A stretch of 64,000 nt of DNA from CAVQAH01 sp963784195. GTDB taxonomy: Bacteria; Acidobacteriota; Vicinamibacteria; Vicinamibacterales; 2-12-FULL-66-21. The stretch lies in the NCBI GenBank assembly GCA_963784195.1, contig CAWARA010000032.1:287602-351601 (forward strand), read 5' to 3'. A program made the translations under genes and the position numbers. This document shows, one piece after another, positions 1-9,114 of this stretch. The notes under the pieces were generated by a model, which worked only from the letters and a program-made list of their open reading frames with translations, searched no databases and was not told where the DNA came from. Position 1 is the stretch's first letter; each line of letters opens with the position of its first letter.

Positions 1-303
1 CGAGTCGATCGCTTTCTTCAGTTCGTCCACGCTGGCGGCGCCGCCTGCGACGATTGAGTAGGGATAGACAGGGCGCTCAGCCAGCGATGCCGCAGCGACT
101 TCTGTGGCGGGGCTGACGCCCGCCGGGCCATCCGCTGGCGCGGCGGCGATTGGAATCGCCCGTTCCGACCGGAAGATCGGTCCCATCAGCACGGCCATCG
201 CCACAAGGGTCAGGACCGCGAGGAAACCAATCGCCGCAAGCGGCCGGCGCTGGAGCTGCGGCGTGCTGTTTTTCAGTGAGGGTCGTTGACGAATTCGGGC
301 CAT
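1..303 (-). CDS. Membrane-anchored protein, N-terminal part (C-terminus outside window)
   Basis: Reading the minus strand from the ATG at 303 gives 101 codons open to the window edge. The N-terminus is basic (MARIRQRPSL), followed by one hydrophobic segment at residues 21-44 and then an Ala/Pro-rich linker. A conserved-looking stretch RPVYPYSIVAGGA and VDELKKAID follows. It looks like a single-pass or signal-anchored envelope protein whose domain begins just before the window ends. I do not recognise the family with confidence. The AT-richer 120 bases upstream (304-430) probably hold its promoter, but I see no clear -35/-10 pair. Confidence 0.55.
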   Translation of the reverse strand, partial: MARIRQRPSLKNSTPQLQRRPLAAIGFLAVLTLVAMAVLMGPIFRSERAIPIAAAPADGPAGVSPATEVAAASLAERPVYPYSIVAGGAASVDELKKAIDS

Positions 304-433
304 ACGGACGGGCTTATGTTCAATAGGTAAGCCATTTGAGAAATTGATGAATTTGCTCGATATTTTGCAAAAGTCTACTCAGCAGCCGACTTCCAACACA
401 TGTGCGGGCGTCTTTAGTCAGGGCAGGGAGGGT

Positions 434-800
434 GACGTGCTGACGTGCTGACGTGCTGACGTGCCGACGTGCCTGACGTGCCTGACGTGCCGACGTGCCG
501 ACGTGCCGACGTGCCTGACGTGCCGACGTGCCGACGTGCCGACGTGCCGACGTGCCGACGTGCCGACGTGCCGACGTGCCGACGTGCCGACGTCGCTGCC
601 GACGTGCCGACCGTCCTGGCGTGCCGACTGTCCCGACCTTCGGCGAACCGCAGCACGTCAGCCCGTCGCCCATCGCCCGTCAGCACGTTCGCACGTCCCG
701 CACGTCCCGCACGTCCAGCACGTCCCGCACGTCCAGCACGTCCCGCACGTCCGCACGTCGCACGTCGCACGTGGCGTCCGCACGTGGCTCCGCACGTCGC
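434..800. repeat. Low-complexity array of GACGTGCC units followed by inverted GCACGTCC units
   Basis: From 434 to about 625 the + strand carries roughly twenty near-tandem 8-9 base units of the form GACGTGCC or GACGTGCT. From about 681 to 800 the same word appears in the opposite orientation as GCACGTCC/GCACGTCG. The two halves are therefore partly self-complementary. The array fills most of the gap between the 3-prime end of the GT2 gene at 807 and the 5-prime end of the gene at 303. The long open frames that run through it are repeat translations and are not called as genes. Confidence 0.9.
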
Positions 801-806
801 AGGGGC

Positions 807-1610
807 TCAGTAAGGCGCGATCTCCGAGGCGAAGTCGTCGAGTGGACTGGATTCAGTCGGCCGCTCGGGCAGCATCTTGCTGGCGGGCTGCAGATGCGTC
901 AGGCGTACGGCCGTGCGGCGAAGGCGGGCCGGTCTGTATTTCCAGATGCACCAGGCGGCGCGCACGCCGTCGCGCCATCCGGTCTTCTTGCCTTCCTCGT
1001 AGGTTCGTCCGAAATAGGAAATACCGATTTCGTAGATCCTGCAGCCGGGAATTGCGGCGATCTTGCCGGTCACCTCCGGCTCGAACCCGAAACGCTCTTC
1101 CTCGATTCGGATGCGCTGGATGACCTCACGGCGAAAGGCCTTGAAGCAGGTTCCCATGTCCGTGAGGTTCAGATCGGTAACAGCATTGGAGAGCTGCGTC
1201 AGCAGCCAGTTGCCGACCGAGTGCCAGAAGTACAGCACGCGACGGGACTCGCCGCCGATGAAGCGGGAGCCGTAGACGACGTCCGCCTTCCCCTGACGAA
1301 TGGGGGCCATGAGCTTCGGGTATTCGCTGGGGTCGTACTCCAGATCGGCGTCCTGGACGATCACGACGTCGCCGCTGATGGCCGTGAGGCCGGTCCGCAA
1401 CGCCGCGCCCTTGCCGCGATTTGCCTTGTGCCTGATGACGATCACCCGCGGCAGCAGAGCCAGCTGACTGAGCGCGCCGCGCGTGCCGTCGGTCGAACAA
1501 TCGTCGACGATTACCAGTTCGACAACGCCTGGCACCGCGAGCACACGCTCGACGATCTCGCGAATCGTCGCGGCTTCGTTGAAAACGGGCATGACCACGG
1601 AAAGTCTCAT
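807..1610 (-). CDS. Family 2 glycosyltransferase (polyprenol-phosphate sugar transferase type)
   Basis: 267 aa, full length for a soluble DPM1-like GT2 enzyme. The fold starts at MRLSVVMPVFNEA, the nucleotide-binding VDDCSTDGT lies at residues 36-44, and the metal/sugar-nucleotide motif DADLEYDP at 87-94 is followed by YGSRF near 113-117. No membrane helices follow the catalytic domain, so this is the soluble type. It would move a sugar from a nucleotide donor to a lipid carrier, and the GT-C proteins around it are plausible users of such a donor. The ATG at 1610 is the natural start because the N-terminal beta strand begins at residue 2. The donor sugar cannot be told from sequence. Confidence 0.9.
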   Translation of the reverse strand: MRLSVVMPVFNEAATIREIVERVLAVPGVVELVIVDDCSTDGTRGALSQLALLPRVIVIRHKANRGKGAALRTGLTAISGDVVIVQDADLEYDPSEYPKLMAPIRQGKADVVYGSRFIGGESRRVLYFWHSVGNWLLTQLSNAVTDLNLTDMGTCFKAFRREVIQRIRIEEERFGFEPEVTGKIAAIPGCRIYEIGISYFGRTYEEGKKTGWRDGVRAAWCIWKYRPARLRRTAVRLTHLQPASKMLPERPTESSPLDDFASEIAPY

Positions 1611-1841
1611 GACAATTTGGTAGGCCCCTCAAATGATTCGCGAGCGAACACACCTGCACTGTGTGAGCCTGACGACGCTCGAGGCGTGGCTGCGAAGTTG
1701 GTGCCAATGCTGATGGACTCGTTTCCAGGGTTCGCCCTCGACAAGTCTGGATCCGCAAAGACTTTGGGCCTGCATGATGGATCCCGACGCATGACCGTTC
1801 CGTGATTGTGCCGAGGTGTGCGGCGTAGTACCTGTCCGGCG

Positions 1842-3773
1842 GTGACTCTAGCGCCCTTCCTCGTGGGTGTCCTCGCGCTTGCGGCGCTGGCTTTGCGCGC
1901 CCCGCGGGTGTGGCGGCTCCGCGGCATTGACGCACTCGGTGTGAGCGTCCTCGCAGCCGTAGCCGCGCTATGTATCACGGCGACTCTCTTCTCGTCGTTT
2001 CAACGTCTGACCGGAACGACCTGGAGTGCCGGGCTCGCTGTGATCGCGGCAGGTCTGCTGCTCGTGAAGTCATCGGGAGACGTCGAAGCACAGCCGCCTG
2101 GCTTCACAGCGGGCCAATGGGTGCTGCTCTTTTTTCCTGCCGTGCTCGTCGGCTACGAGCAATTCGTCTCGCCAGTCGCCCGGTTCGATGATCTGATCCA
2201 TTACGCCGCACGCGCCGGCTATTGGCTCACGAATCAATCCGTATTCCCGGTGGAGTCGCACAACGAGCGGCACGCCGTGTTTCCGTATGCCGGCGACCTG
2301 CTATTTGCCTTCGGCGTGTTCACGGCCCGGAGTGAGCTGATAGGCCGGATGATTGTGTTTCTGTCTTATCCAATTACCCTCGTCATGATTGCCGGCATGC
2401 TGCGGGAACGGGCCGTGCCCGTCAGCGTCGCTATCGGCGCAGCGTGGATCGTCGGGTTCACGCCGTTGATTCGGAACACCGCCGTTGGCGTCAAGCCCGA
2501 CCTGTGGGGACTGGTGTTCGCGCTCATAGCGATCAACGCCGTCTGGAGTTATTGGGAGTCAGGAACCACCATTGCCCAACGCACCCGGCAGACGATCGTG
2601 CTGTTCGGTGCCGTGTGCGCAGCAATCACCGTCAAACTTACATTCCTGCTGCTTGTGCCCCTCGCCGTGTTCTCGCTGATCGCGCGACTGCCTCGACGCA
2701 GCTGGCTGTGGGCGGCGTGCACGATTCCCTGCTGGGCGATCGCGTTTGGCCTGGCCGTCTCGCTGCCCTACAACAAGCGTCACCACGGCGGGTGGTTTGG
2801 ATCGCCGGAGATGACAGCCGCCCATCGGCGCGAACCCGGCGCAGCGGTCGCGCTGCGCCAATTGGCGCGGCTACCGTTTATCATCGTCGGAGTTCCATTT
2901 ATCCCCACAGAAGCGCTGCGTCAGGAGACAGAGGCGACACTCCGCGCCGCGGCCGATCGCGTAGGCGCCACATCCCCGATCCCTCGCGAAAGTCCCATCA
3001 ACCTGTGGCCGGGCATGTTCGTACCGCAGGTAACGAGGTTTGATTACAGGTTTTCACTGCTCTGGTTGTTTATAGGCGTGGCCGCGCTTGCGTGCATCGT
3101 CAAACGTAAACAGCTGCTCGCCCATCCCGACGGTCGACGCGCAGTCGTCACTCTCCTGATAGGCGCTGGCTTCGTCGTAGGCGTGGCGGTCACCGTGCGG
3201 TGGCAAACTCATTCCTGGGTGCCGGAACGGTTCATCGTTGCCGGTATGGCGATCGCGTCTGTCGGGGCGGCGTGGCTCTGGTACCTGACACTTTGGAGCA
3301 AGAAATACGTTGGCACGGTCGCCGTCTTGATGGCCGCCTTCCATGCTCTCCCATTCCTCAACATGACCCGCGTTTCTTTCGTCCAGTCGCCACGGCAAGT
3401 CGCTGCGCGCATGCACGGATGGTATCCCCTGGGCAACGCCGCACTAACCGTGCAGCCAGGGTCGCGTGTGTTGCTTCTTGCCAGTGGGGACGGCGCCGAT
3501 TACTTGATGTTTCACCCCGCCCATGGCTATCCCACCAAAGTGTATGCGTGGGGCAAAGCACCGTTTTCGGAAACGGCCTTCGCGAGGACCCTGCTCGAGA
3601 CACAGGCAGATACGGTGGTGTTCGAACTTCCCGATCGGTTGTGGTTCAGTTGGCACCCTGAGATTGCCATCGACATTGCCGTCGCCCCGTTCATCGACTA
3701 CCTCGAGAATCACACCTCATTCCGTCCACGTGTCGGGCGGGGGCCTTCGCTAATCTACGTACGGCAGGAATAA
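1842..3773 (+). CDS. Polytopic GT-C-like membrane protein
   Basis: The frame is open from a TTG at 1806, but I prefer the GTG at 1842 because hydrophobic sequence begins there (VTLAPFLVGVLALAAL). It gives about 640 aa with about a dozen membrane segments. An acidic YEQFVSPVARFDDLIHYAA loop follows an early hydrophobic segment, as in the first periplasmic loop of PMT/ArnT-type lipid-linked sugar transferases. A soluble C-terminal part of about 110 residues (ALTVQPGSRVLLLASGDG onward) resembles the periplasmic tail seen in such proteins. The exact substrate is unknown. It runs convergent to the next gene, with a 42-base gap. Confidence 0.7.
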   Translation: MTLAPFLVGVLALAALALRAPRVWRLRGIDALGVSVLAAVAALCITATLFSSFQRLTGTTWSAGLAVIAAGLLLVKSSGDVEAQPPGFTAGQWVLLFFPAVLVGYEQFVSPVARFDDLIHYAARAGYWLTNQSVFPVESHNERHAVFPYAGDLLFAFGVFTARSELIGRMIVFLSYPITLVMIAGMLRERAVPVSVAIGAAWIVGFTPLIRNTAVGVKPDLWGLVFALIAINAVWSYWESGTTIAQRTRQTIVLFGAVCAAITVKLTFLLLVPLAVFSLIARLPRRSWLWAACTIPCWAIAFGLAVSLPYNKRHHGGWFGSPEMTAAHRREPGAAVALRQLARLPFIIVGVPFIPTEALRQETEATLRAAADRVGATSPIPRESPINLWPGMFVPQVTRFDYRFSLLWLFIGVAALACIVKRKQLLAHPDGRRAVVTLLIGAGFVVGVAVTVRWQTHSWVPERFIVAGMAIASVGAAWLWYLTLWSKKYVGTVAVLMAAFHALPFLNMTRVSFVQSPRQVAARMHGWYPLGNAALTVQPGSRVLLLASGDGADYLMFHPAHGYPTKVYAWGKAPFSETAFARTLLETQADTVVFELPDRLWFSWHPEIAIDIAVAPFIDYLENHTSFRPRVGRGPSLIYVRQE

Positions 3774-3783
3774 TGGCTGCATG

Positions 3784-3811
3784 CGTCCATCGAGACTTTC
3801 AGATCTGCCGG
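3784..3811 (-). repeat. 28-bp copy of a coding segment from the gene at 5787-7365
   Basis: Bases 3784-3811 are identical to 6069-6096. At the second site they encode PADLKVSMDG within a membrane protein. Here they lie in the gap between two convergent genes, so this looks like a scar of a recombined or deleted paralogue. Confidence 0.8.
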
Positions 3812-3815
3812 GACA

Positions 3816-5606
3816 CTAGCGTGCCAGGACGGTGTGGGAAGGGCTGGAATATATCGGGCGCAGTCGGGGATCCCGTGGGACATTGAAACGCTCTCGGCGC
3901 TTTGCCGATTCTGTATGTGCGACGACGCGATACGCATCCGCGCCTGCCGCGCCCTCGCCGCACGTGTTCGTATTGGTGATCCCATGCCGGGTCAGAAGCA
4001 CCAAATCGAGTTCGCTGCCAACCTTGTAACGCGAATCCGCCGCGTGAAACGTCGCCATGAATCGGTCGAACCCGATTTCATAACCGATTGCGGCAGCGTG
4101 GAGGCCCTTAGCCGTCATGGATGCCGCGACGCTGTCAATCGCCTCGACGCCGGGGTTGTCCCGCCCTGGCCATCCATCTGCCCTCCACGACTGAATTCGA
4201 GAAACGGTCAGCCCATTCGCAACGACCGCCGCAAGCACGCACGTGCTGATGGCCATGCGGGTTGGGCTCGCGCGAAGCAGCGCAAGACCGGCCGCCAATA
4301 CGACAGCCTGTACGGCCCACAACCACCAGAACCTTTCCGGGCGTGGACCTTCGACAGCGATGAGGAGTGCGGCCCAGGGCAACACCAGGCAGAGCGCGAC
4401 GAGTTTCAAGTTGTCCAGGCTACGAACGTCAGCGAGTTCCGCACGCGAGCGTTCGAGCCATTCGGGAAACCGACGGGCACCTATCAAGAGTCCCACGCCC
4501 ACGAGCAGTGCGACCGCTCCCCGAGACCTCAACGTCGTGACGGTATGGCCGTCGAGATTTCCGTCTCCACTCAGGAATCTGGAAACGGTCCACTCGTTTA
4601 CCACCGCAGGCAGAAGAAGCAGGAGTACGCCCCAGGTCTGCAACGCCCGCATTGAAATGGTTGGGACGGTCGCCACAGCAGGCACGAGCAGCCCACCGAC
4701 GACGCCAGCGGCGAGCAGGAGCCAGGCACCTGTCAAGGCTGACCGGAAGTTCGTGATGAACAAGGGTGGGCCGTGTTCGATTCGGCCGGCCGCTGTTGCA
4801 ATGGTTCGGCGGAGAAGACCGGCCCGATTCGACTCGTGCGATGCCACGATCCAGTCAGGCGGGAAGAGCGATGGATCGCACCAGCCAGCATTTGTTTCTT
4901 GGTAGATCGCCTGGTGAAAAAGTTGTGAGCGAAGGTCAATGAAGCCCCGCTCCGCTTCGAAACGCAAATACGGCAGCCAGATGAGGAGTGTCACAACACC
5001 GGCCAACGCTACGCATCCGACGCGCGTCGGCGGGCGATAAAACCACCATACGGCTGGCAGGATCGCGAACGCTGGAGCGATCTCGATGAAGACATACATG
5101 CCCGCCGACCAGGCGATGAGAGCCGCGGCCAGGTACCACGCGTTCCGCCGACGCACCCACTGCAACGTGAAGTAAACCATCCACACGAAGAAAAATGGAT
5201 GCCCACGCGGCCAGAGACTATGCCCAAAGAAGAGTCCAGATTCGGAGAGGCCCCAAAGGACTACGGCGAGGATGGCAAATCTCTGGGGCGCGCAGAGCGC
5301 GGTCAACGCGAACACGCCAGCGAGTGTTCCAAGGTACAGGGCGGCGCTGCCCACCATTTCATAACGGCGCGCGTCGTCCGTAACAGCCATGCCTGGCGCC
5401 AACAACCAGGCGGTCCCCGGGGGCGTGTAGGAGGCTAAGCTGGTCAGCGTGCCTTTTTCGGGAAGACGTCCTTCAGCGAGGAGAGCCGCGGTTTCATCAA
5501 CGTACGGAATCAGGTCGAAGTCGAGGAGCCGAGAGCGCCAACCTTGAAACGCGAGAGACAGGCCGACCACGGCGACCCCGAGAAGCATCGAGCAACGGAG
5601 AACCAT
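3816..5606 (-). CDS. Polytopic GT-C-like membrane protein
   Basis: 596 aa starting with a hydrophobic segment (residues 5-20). DFDLIPYVDETAALLAEG at about 29-46 is an acidic first loop of the kind that carries the catalytic Asp in GT-C enzymes. At least ten further hydrophobic segments follow, then a C-terminal soluble part of about 110 residues (NPGVEAIDSVAASM onward). The protein is intact, without frame breaks. It is probably a lipid-linked glycosyltransferase acting on the periplasmic side; assignment rests on topology and the acidic loop, not on a specific family signature. Confidence 0.65.
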   Translation of the reverse strand: MVLRCSMLLGVAVVGLSLAFQGWRSRLLDFDLIPYVDETAALLAEGRLPEKGTLTSLASYTPPGTAWLLAPGMAVTDDARRYEMVGSAALYLGTLAGVFALTALCAPQRFAILAVVLWGLSESGLFFGHSLWPRGHPFFFVWMVYFTLQWVRRRNAWYLAAALIAWSAGMYVFIEIAPAFAILPAVWWFYRPPTRVGCVALAGVVTLLIWLPYLRFEAERGFIDLRSQLFHQAIYQETNAGWCDPSLFPPDWIVASHESNRAGLLRRTIATAAGRIEHGPPLFITNFRSALTGAWLLLAAGVVGGLLVPAVATVPTISMRALQTWGVLLLLLPAVVNEWTVSRFLSGDGNLDGHTVTTLRSRGAVALLVGVGLLIGARRFPEWLERSRAELADVRSLDNLKLVALCLVLPWAALLIAVEGPRPERFWWLWAVQAVVLAAGLALLRASPTRMAISTCVLAAVVANGLTVSRIQSWRADGWPGRDNPGVEAIDSVAASMTAKGLHAAAIGYEIGFDRFMATFHAADSRYKVGSELDLVLLTRHGITNTNTCGEGAAGADAYRVVAHTESAKRRERFNVPRDPRLRPIYSSPSHTVLAR

Positions 5607-5676
5607 CTGTCAGGCATTAGGGCCAAACGCCTCACACAATGTCAAGGGAGCGACCTCGCTCCTAGCTCATCATTGA

Positions 5677-5765
5677 TGTGCCCATCGCCCATCGCCCATC
5701 GCCCATTGCCCATTGCCCATCGCCCATCGCCCATCGCCCATCGCCCATCGCCCATCGCCCATTCA
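5677..5765. repeat. Tandem GCCCATC-type low-complexity repeat
   Basis: About ten near-perfect 7-9 base units reading GCCCATC/GCCCATT on the + strand (ATGGGCGATGGGC on the minus strand). It lies between the start of the gene at 5606 and the end of the gene at 5787. The same word is found inside the coding region at 6660-6790. Confidence 0.9.
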
Positions 5766-5786
5766 GGATGCGCTTTCAGCATCCTG

Positions 5787-7365
5787 CTAGGGACCGGGGA
5801 AACAGCGGGGCGCAGGGGCGGCGGCCCTGACCGGAAGGCTTGTCGCCGAGTCGACACTGTTGCTGGCAGCGAGGAGTACAGAAATGTGTCCGTCGAAGAT
5901 CGTGCGCCATCCGCGCTGCTGAAGCGTTTTGACGACTGGGAGCTGGCGCGGCAACCAGACGTAGTCCGCATGCAGACCGTCGAGATAGGCGATCCCTCGG
6001 TCGGTGCCGCGATACAACTGCAGGTGGCCGTCGATCGCTGCGATCGGAATAGACCGTCTCGCGCCGGCCGTCCATCGAGACTTTCAGATCTGCCGGCATG
6101 TTCCAGATGGCGTACTCTCCCCAATCGAAATAGGTGACGATACGCCCGGACATTTGCCGCTCGCGCATGAAGTCCACAGCGTCGGGCTCAGGCCACGTTG
6201 CGTGAATGCCGATGCAGGTGAAGGTCTTTCGCGTCGCCGGCACAGACACGACCATCAGCGCTGCGACAGCACAACCGGCGGCCTTCCACGCGAGGGGCAG
6301 TGGCGGGCTGCTCGCGCGGCGGCTGAACAGCGTCGCGAGCGGACCGGCCATCAGCCCGACGACCGACATCGCAAAGAATGTGTCGAGCCGGTTCACGCGA
6401 AGCGCCGCAAGCCCCCACAGGATTGGAATCGCCAGCGCCGCCGGATTGCGTTCCATCAGCGGCGTGCTCCCCCGCCTCAGCGCAACGAACGTGAGCAAGG
6501 CAAAACAGCTCCACACACCAAGCGTCGTCCAGCTGTTCCACGCCGGCCCCCACTCGCCGATCGCCTCACGACCGAACCTGACCGTCTCGGTCAAGAAAGC
6601 CCACAGCCCCACTCCGTACGGGTTGACAAGCGTCGCGCCCGCCGCGGCAACCGCGATGAGCAATGGGCAAGGTGGGCAATGGGCAATGGGCAATCGGCAA
6701 TCGGAAATCGCCCGATCGCCACCTTGCATCCCATCGCCCGATGCCCATCTCCGATCGCCCATCGCCCCTCGCTCCATCGCCCCTTGGCGCGCAGCGCCAA
6801 TGCACCACAGACCAACCGTGCCGACACCGACCAGCCAGCCACCGTGGAAGTTCGCCCACAGGACGAGAATCGGAATCGTCCAGAGCAGCGTGCGGGTCGA
6901 GCCGCGCTCCGAGCGCACGAAGACGTAGATCAGCGCCGCGAACAGGAGGACGGAGAAGAGTTGCGGCCGCACGTGCGTCACACGCATGAGGAGGCCGACG
7001 AGCGTCAGCCCGAGCAACATGATGCGCGCGCGACCCGCGACGCCCTGTTCTTTGAGCGCAGCCCCCATGAACGCGAGCGCTCCGAGAATGCAGGCGAGTT
7101 TCAGCAGGATCAACCCCGACGCCCCACCCGCCAGCCAGGCCCCGGCTATGGCAACCTCCGAGAGCCACTCGTGATTGATCCAGGAGCGGTCGCTCGTGAA
7201 CGAGTAGGTGTCCGTTGATTCGAGCGTCCGGCTGTCGAGGATGTCGAGGCCGAACCGCAGGTGCCCCCACAAGTCGACATCAGCCCGCGTGAGCGCCGTC
7301 ACGCTGAGCACCGCTGCTATCGCAACCGCAAGAGCGAACGCCCGGAAAAGGTGCGAAGCCATCAT
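5787..7365 (-). CDS. Polytopic membrane protein, frameshifted (paralogue of 40833-42314)
   Basis: Homologous along its length to the intact protein at 40833-42314. Shared segments are RADVDLWGH, DTYSFTSDRSWINHEWLSE, THVRPQLFSVLL, the VRFGREAIGEWGP loop and SMDGRRETVYSD. After ETVYSDR the homology (LQLYRG, GLHADYVWLPRQL) moves to another frame near 6040, because one base too many is present; the restored frame ends at 5787. Between GTVGLWCIGAARQ and LLIAVAAAG, about 40 residues (6660-6790) are encoded by a low-complexity GGGCGAT repeat that the paralogue lacks. It has about ten membrane segments and a soluble tail. It may be a GT-C-like envelope protein; function unproven. Confidence 0.6.
6660..6790. 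repeat. Low-complexity palindromic repeat inside a coding region
   Basis: The + strand reads repeated GGGCAAT words at 6663-6710 and then CGCCCGATGCCCATC-type words to 6780, so the two halves are inverted copies. The insert keeps the host frame open and adds residues such as GAMERGAMGDRRWASGDG and SDCRLPIAHCPP. It matches the intergenic repeat at 5677-5765 in word content. Confidence 0.85.
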
Positions 7366-7395
7366 CCAGCGATCAGCAAGTCATGGCAATAAGCA

Positions 7396-7480
7396 AGCCG
7401 CGAACCCTCGCGTGAACCTATGTGTGAACCTGCGTGTGAACCTGCGTGTGAACCCTCCGTCGTGAACCTACGTGTGAACA
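7396..7480. repeat. Short tandem GTGAACCTGCGT repeat
   Basis: Five to six imperfect 12-base units (GTGAACCTGCGT, with TATGT and CTACGT variants) lie 30-115 bases upstream of the minus-strand gene starting at 7365. I see no promoter in it. The rest of 7366-7640 shows nothing else recognisable. Confidence 0.8.
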
Positions 7481-7640
7481 CTTTTGTCTGACCCCATTAC
7501 AAATCGGTACCTCCAACTGCGCGCCATTGCACATCGCAGTCGCGTAAACGCCTGCGAAAGCACCGAGATCCGATTGATACGCATCTTGCACTGCAAACCA
7601 CGCTTCTGGAACCGAGAGCCAGAACCTGGCAGAACGCACG

Positions 7641-7874
7641 ATGACAACCATCAATCCATCTTCAGTCGCCGTCGCCAGCGATGTGGAATGGCAGCTCGAA
7701 CACCGTTGCCGAATGGGGCTGCTGGCTGTGGCGGTGCTTCATTGGATCGTCTTCTACCTGCTCACGCAGTCAGGCGCCGCTCCCGTGTCAGGATCGGGAA
7801 ACTATACCCGCGTCCGAAAGCTCAACGCCCAACACACCGTTCAGATGGTGGATGCTCGCTCGCCGCTGTTGTGA
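7641..7874 (+). CDS. Small hypothetical protein with one hydrophobic segment
   Basis: 77 aa beginning MTTINPSSVAVASDVEW, with a hydrophobic stretch LLAVAVLHWIVFYLLTQ at about residues 27-43 and a basic tail. It ends 21 bases before the GT2 gene at 7896. It could be a short membrane protein or the 5-prime remnant of a longer GT-C gene. There is no family recognition, and coding status is uncertain. Confidence 0.3.
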   Translation: MTTINPSSVAVASDVEWQLEHRCRMGLLAVAVLHWIVFYLLTQSGAAPVSGSGNYTRVRKLNAQHTVQMVDARSPLL

Positions 7875-7895
7875 CCCGACTGAGCGTGCAGGCCC

Positions 7896-9104
7896 ATGAC
7901 CGCCCAACGAGCGCTTCGCTCCCGCACTGACCCCTTCACCGAACCGGCCCCGATCGAAGTGTCCGTGGTCATGCCGTGCCTCAACGAGCACGAGACGGTG
8001 GGCGTGTGCGTCGAGAAGGCCCTCACCGCCTTGCAGGCAGCGGGAATCGAGGGAGAAGTCATCGTCGCGGACAACGGCAGCACCGACGGCTCCATCGAGA
8101 TCGCGACGGCGCTCGGCGCGCGTGTCGTACCAATCAGCGCACGCGGCTATGGCAACGCCTTGATGGGCGGCATCCGCGCGGCGCGCGGGCGCTACGTGAT
8201 CATGGGCGACGCGGACGACAGCTACGACTTTCGCGACGTCCCGAAGTTCGTCGCCAAGCTGCGACAGGGATTCGACCTGGTGCAGGGCTGCCGCCTTCCC
8301 TCTGGTGGCGGAACGGTGAAACCGGGCGCCATGCCCTGGCTGCATCGCTGGCTGGGCAATCCGATGCTCTCGCTTCTCGCACGGCACATGTTCAGAACCG
8401 AGATTCGCGACATCTACTGCGGCATGCGCGGGTTCTCGCGAGCGTCCTTCGATCGCATCGATCTGCAGTGCACCGGGATGGAGTTCGCCACCGAGATGGT
8501 CATCAAGTCGAGTCTCTTTGGCGAGCGCATCGCGCAGATCCCGATCACGCTCTCGCCTGACGGCAGACGCACCCGCCGTCCGCATCTCCGCACGTTCCAT
8601 GACGGGTGGCGAACGCTGCGGTTCTTCCTGATCTTTTCACCGCGCTGGCTTTTCTGGTATACGGGGTTGGCGTTGCTGGTGCTTGGCACAGCCGGCTATG
8701 CTGTCGCGCTGCCCGGGTGGACGTTCAGGGGCGTGAAGTTCGACGTGCATACGCTGGTCGTCGCAAGCGTCGTGCTCCAGTTCGGCCTGCAGTGCGCCAT
8801 GTTCGCGGTGTTGACGACGACGTACGGCATCAAGCAGCGGTTCAGGCCTCCGAGCGCGCGCACCGATCGGTTCTTCAAGGTGTTTACGCTCGAGCGCGGA
8901 TTGATTGCCGGGCTGATCGCGATGGCCCTCGGCGTCGCGGCAATCGCCCTGGCCGGCGCGGCCTGGTATCGAACCGGCTTCGGTCCGCTCGACTATGCCT
9001 CGACCATGCGCCTGGTTGTGCCTGGGGCAACACTCGTCACGGCCGGTGGGTCGGTGGTGTTGAACAGTTTCCTGTGCAGCATGCTCGGTCTCGATCGCCG
9101 CTGA
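7896..9104 (+). CDS. GT2 glycosyltransferase with C-terminal membrane domain (copy 1)
   Basis: 402 aa. The catalytic GT2 domain occupies about residues 20-235, with SVVMPCLNEHETVG, VADNGSTDGS (58-67) and the DxD-type MGDADDSYDF (103-112). After HLRTFHDGWRTLRFFLIFSPRW come four hydrophobic segments to the C-terminus. This architecture is that of polyprenyl-phosphate sugar transferases that flip or present the lipid-linked sugar. It is a close paralogue of 16021-17238 and of the stub at 30073. It opens a likely three-gene operon with the methyltransferase at 9115 and the GT-C protein at 9737. Confidence 0.88.
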   Translation: MTAQRALRSRTDPFTEPAPIEVSVVMPCLNEHETVGVCVEKALTALQAAGIEGEVIVADNGSTDGSIEIATALGARVVPISARGYGNALMGGIRAARGRYVIMGDADDSYDFRDVPKFVAKLRQGFDLVQGCRLPSGGGTVKPGAMPWLHRWLGNPMLSLLARHMFRTEIRDIYCGMRGFSRASFDRIDLQCTGMEFATEMVIKSSLFGERIAQIPITLSPDGRRTRRPHLRTFHDGWRTLRFFLIFSPRWLFWYTGLALLVLGTAGYAVALPGWTFRGVKFDVHTLVVASVVLQFGLQCAMFAVLTTTYGIKQRFRPPSARTDRFFKVFTLERGLIAGLIAMALGVAAIALAGAAWYRTGFGPLDYASTMRLVVPGATLVTAGGSVVLNSFLCSMLGLDRR

Positions 9105-9114
9105 GTGAACGGTA

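Noticed and set aside
434..800. CRISPR array
   Set aside because: Units are 8-9 bases, nearly contiguous and reversed in the second half; there are no unique spacers of constant length and no cas genes.
528..1805. 425-codon + frame over the repeat and antisense to the GT2 gene
   Set aside because: It is repeat translation plus the shadow of the clear GT2 gene at 807-1610; composition is Arg/Pro-rich and no domain is visible.
6004..7218. 404-codon + frame opposite the frameshifted membrane protein
   Set aside because: Shadow frame with no domain; the minus strand has clear homology to the paralogue at 40833.
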